A DNA stretch of 16,478 nt from Spirochaetaceae bacterium. Lineage in GTDB: Bacteria > Spirochaetota > Spirochaetia > Sphaerochaetales > Sphaerochaetaceae. The stretch lies in contig JAENWY010000022.1 of assembly GCA_016649775.1 (NCBI GenBank), positions 1 to 16,478 on the forward strand, read 5' to 3'. The first letter of the stretch is position 1. The number at the start of each line of letters is the position of its first letter. The notes under the pieces were generated by a model. It ran no database searches, was not told the DNA's origin, and saw only the letters and a list, made by a program, of their open reading frames with translations. The translations under genes were made by a program, and so were the position numbers. This document shows, piece after piece, positions 14,604 through 16,478 of this stretch.

Positions 14604-14647
14604 CCCCTTTACAAACCTTTAGGCAAGTAAAGGGGTTTATTTTTTTT
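14604..14647 (+). terminator. Terminator of the first RRM gene
   Basis: CCCCTTTAC (14604-14612) and GTAAAGGGG (14627-14635) form a perfect 9-bp stem with a 14-base loop, followed by TTTATTTTTTTT. A small conserved hairpin core GCAT/ATGC lies just upstream (14579-14591). Confidence 0.92.
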
Positions 14648-14872
14648 ATTAAATATTCTATTAAACATATTTTTCACACAAACAATACATGTGAGCTTTA
14701 TTATAACTCTGTAAAAATCATAAAAACAAAAAATTAAATCAATCGAAACAATACGATAAAATCCATAAAATCCAATTTGGAAATTCTTATTTAATAAAGA
14801 ATCATCATTACCATCATATAACTATATATAAAAATTCTTTAAGCCTTAACATTGAAACTAATACAATCAGAA
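14648..14872 (+). other. AT-rich spacer with no recognisable gene
   Basis: I see no supportable reading frame, RNA gene or promoter here. The stretch is very AT-rich, with short runs such as CATAAAAAC and one weak ATTCTT/AAGAAT pair near 14784-14803. Confidence 0.5.
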
Positions 14873-14898
14873 AGACTCACACTATTTAGTGTGAGTCT
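14873..14898. repeat. Perfect 11-bp inverted repeat
   Basis: AGACTCACACT (14873-14883) and AGTGTGAGTCT (14888-14898) are exact reverse complements with a 4-base centre ATTT. There is no T-run after it on the plus strand and only CTTTCTG on the minus strand, so it is not a convincing terminator. It lies about 40 bases before the first recognisable part of the transposase remnant. Confidence 0.7.
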
Positions 14899-14937
14899 AT
14901 ATAATCTAAAATCATCTAGTATCTATATAGTTGGATT

Positions 14938-15478
14938 TTGTGGATAATCAATTACAAAAGCTTTGAAGGATTTATAACTCCCGCCTGTTTTATGCATATA
15001 AGCCATAAAATCAAGCCATGTAGATTCACCAAAGTCCCTTGTTTATTGTCATGTAAAATTATCATCAGGGAATCATTTGGTTATGTATTCAGTCGACAAT
15101 CTAAATCAAGTAAACATCCTCTAAGTTTAACTGTAAAATTGATGCTAAAGCTATGGGTTGTGATGAATCAATAATACAAAATAAGAATAAGGTTAGAGTT
15201 GTTAAATGGGTAATACCTTCAAGGCAATTGGAAACTTTTATTACAAATGATTAGGTTCATAATACTGAAGAATTGAAAGTACTCTTGTTCAAAAGGGGTT
15301 GAAGAATATGTCTATAAAAACACTCAAAGATCGTTTTCCTCTAGAGAATTTTTCAGGAAAACCAGAAAATCCTGTAAAGCAAAATTTCTGGGCAACTATA
15401 CTAGCAGCTACCATGTTGATGATTATGGAAGAAGAAGCAAATATAGAAATTAGAGATGCAAGAAAAGATAAAAAGTAA
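14938..15478 (+). pseudogene. Decayed IS4-family transposase
   Basis: A broken transposase in at least three frames. The N-terminal part (from 14938) holds a segment like ITPACF...HKIKP, resembling the serine/alanine-phe-KIKPEAF region of IS4 proteins. Around 15180-15290 another frame reads KVRVVKWVIPSRQLETFITND-stop-VHNTEELKVLLFKRG-stop, the conserved region before the final catalytic helix. From 15308 a third frame reads 56 residues, including LKDRFPLENFSGK and KQNFWATILAA, the typical C-terminal end, to a TAA at 15478. Intact members are about 400-480 residues; here only ~180 codons remain and most of the DDE core is missing. It cannot be active. Terminal inverted repeats were not found. 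The C-terminal match is firm, the N-terminal one weaker. Confidence 0.72.
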
Positions 15479-15820
15479 AAATAATAGTCACTATAAAAAA
15501 CAATTAGATTGAAATTTATTAACAACAATCATCCTATATAATAAAAAAAGATTGTCCAATAGTTAATAATGCTAAGTAGTATGCTTGAGGACATTGATTC
15601 AGTCACTAAAAATAATACGTACTAACTAAGTTTCTAAAAAATATTACTAATAGTAGTAATTGTTATGATTAAAAAATTGGATTATATTTTAAAATAAATA
15701 TAACAAGTCCTTAATAAACAACAATTTAATGATCAAAAAAAGTTTAATAAGACTCATTCAGACACTTAAACAGTAGTATAGAGCCTATTCAAATATTTTA
15801 AATAAAAATTTAATCTATTA
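15479..15820 (+). other. AT-rich spacer between the transposase remnant and RRM copy 2
   Basis: No gene is recognised in these 342 bases. The only structure seen is a small inverted repeat ATTACTA/TAGTAAT with a 4-base loop (15643-15660), of doubtful meaning in such AT-rich DNA. Confidence 0.5.
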
Positions 15821-15849
15821 TTGACAATAACAACAAGAAGAGATACTCT
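15821..15849 (+). promoter_or_regulatory. Promoter of the second RRM gene
   Basis: TTGACA (15821-15826) stands at exactly the same distance (31 bases) from the inverted repeat as in copy 1, but the aligned -10 is TACTCT, much poorer than TATTAT. This copy is probably expressed more weakly or needs help. Confidence 0.6.
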
Positions 15850-15851
15850 TT

Positions 15852-15998
15852 AATTGCTTTTAAGTAGCAGTTACTATATTCTCACTCTCTTTATTCCTTT
15901 CGGCAATGTGTTAGAACCCTTAAGATTAATAGATAATAGATTCTCTAGTTATGCACAATACTATTTCAAGCAAATTAATTTTTAAAGGATGTCTAAAC
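15852..15998 (+). promoter_or_regulatory. Conserved start-site repeat and leader of the second RRM gene
   Basis: AATTGCT/AGCAGTT (15852-15872) repeats the copy 1 inverted repeat with one changed arm base. The rest of the leader follows copy 1 closely, including CCTTTCGGCAATGTGTT, the SD-complementary TCCTTT (15895-15900) and the SD AAAGGA (15984-15989). Differences are a few substitutions and small indels near 15876 and 15951. Confidence 0.55.
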
Positions 15999-16280
15999 AT
16001 GGCAAAAAAACTTTATGTAGGTAACTTAAGTTACAACACAACAGAAGATGGTCTAAGAGACCTATTCGCTCAATTCGGTACTGTAAACAGTGCTAATATC
16101 ATCATTGACAGAGAAACTCGTCGTTCAAAGGGCTTTGGCTTTGTTGAATTAGAAGAAGATGATGCTGCAGATGCTGCAATCTCTCAACTAGACGGTCAAG
16201 AAATTGATAGACGTAACTTACGTGTTAACGAAGCAATTTCAAAACCAAGAAACAATGACCGTGGTGGTTATAGAAGATAA
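15999..16280 (+). CDS. RRM-type RNA-binding protein, copy 2
   Basis: A 93-residue paralogue of the protein at 14257-14538, with RNP2 LYVGNL (5-10) and RNP1 KGFGFVEL (44-51). The seven differences are S20R, A47G, I49V, D52E, Y69I, G71R and T80I; the RNP1 form GFGFVEL is closer to the general RRM consensus. The basic tail is identical. The start at 15999 is chosen over an in-frame ATG at 15951 because the latter lies in the conserved leader, is absent from copy 1 (ATCGCAC replaces ATGCAC) and lacks a ribosome binding site, while AAAGGA precedes 15999. The role should be the same as copy 1: single-stranded RNA binding, possibly in cold or stress response. Confidence 0.94.
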   Translation: MAKKLYVGNLSYNTTEDGLRDLFAQFGTVNSANIIIDRETRRSKGFGFVELEEDDAADAAISQLDGQEIDRRNLRVNEAISKPRNNDRGGYRR

Positions 16281-16346
16281 TTTGTTATTTAATTAACATC
16301 TAACACATAATAGAGAAATAAAGGCATGTCAAAATGCAAAAATCTC

Positions 16347-16388
16347 AAACCCCTCGCAAACCTTATGGTGAGTGAAGGGGTTTATTTT
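16347..16388 (+). terminator. Terminator of the second RRM gene
   Basis: AAACCCCT (16347-16354) pairs with AGGGGTTT (16376-16383). The stem can be prolonged inward past a one-base bulge, and an ACC/GGT pair closes the loop. TTTATTTTTG follows. Position and loop sequence correspond to the copy 1 terminator, though the stem bases have diverged. Confidence 0.85.
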
Positions 16389-16478
16389 TGACTTATAAAT
16401 TTTTTTTATTTTCAATAAACTGAATTCAATACACTATTTAAACTCAGATTATGCAACTAGGAACAAACAACAAATATC

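Noticed and set aside
15289..15528. Minus-strand open frame of 79 codons
   Set aside because: It lies antisense to the C-terminal part of the transposase remnant, has no ribosome binding site and shows only the hydrophobic composition expected from the reverse of that coding sequence.
15951..15998. N-terminal extension of the second RRM protein (MHNTISSKLIFKGCLN)
   Set aside because: The upstream ATG lies in the conserved untranslated leader, is missing in copy 1, and has no ribosome binding site; the standard start at 15999 has one.
1..16478. CRISPR arrays, tRNA or rRNA genes
   Set aside because: No regularly spaced repeats were seen, and no tRNA T-arm signature or rRNA-like sequence was found on either strand by eye.

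Overview
The window is AT-rich (about one third G+C by eye) and reads as a piece of an anaerobic bacterial chromosome. The organism is most likely a spirochaete. The basis is the style of the SecD N-terminus and of the long SecF, the combination of group B and sensory [FeFe] hydrogenases with Rex, and the small RRM RNA-binding proteins. No rRNA is present, so the lineage is an inference from gene content.

Positions 1-14016 are almost entirely on the minus strand. Reading in the direction of transcription from the right: a two-gene membrane operon (a phytol/dolichol-kinase-like protein overlapping a DUF92/VTE6-like protein by 4 bp, 14016-12464); a stand-alone groEL (12314-10680) closed by a clear terminator; yajC-secD-secF (10437-7043), the ancillary membrane part of the Sec translocon; ispH-rex (6810-5295), overlapping by 11 bp and preceded by a good promoter; and a hydrogen module (5207 to the left edge). 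The hydrogen module holds a small [2Fe-2S] thioredoxin-like protein, a sensory [FeFe] hydrogenase with an Fe-S/PAS tail, a SpoIIE-type phosphatase translationally coupled to it, a second small [2Fe-2S] protein, a group B [FeFe] hydrogenase, and the first 28 codons of one more gene. The likely logic is that the sensory hydrogenase reads H2 or redox state and passes it to the phosphatase, while Rex reads NADH/NAD+.

Positions 14017-16478 are different: plus-strand and gene-poor. Two nearly identical 93-residue RRM proteins (86 of 93 residues the same) sit about 1.7 kb apart. Each carries the same promoter position, the same ~140-nt leader and a similar terminator, so the whole transcription unit was duplicated. 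Between the copies lies a decayed IS4-like transposase with internal stops and frameshifts, and otherwise AT-rich DNA without recognisable genes.

The points most worth following are the conserved RRM leader with its inverted repeat across the predicted transcription start and a possible Shine-Dalgarno-pairing segment; the sensory hydrogenase-phosphatase module; the kinase pair resembling the plant VTE5/VTE6 isoprenoid-alcohol salvage pair; and a sequence matching the core of the Rex operator upstream of yajC rather than upstream of the hydrogenases.
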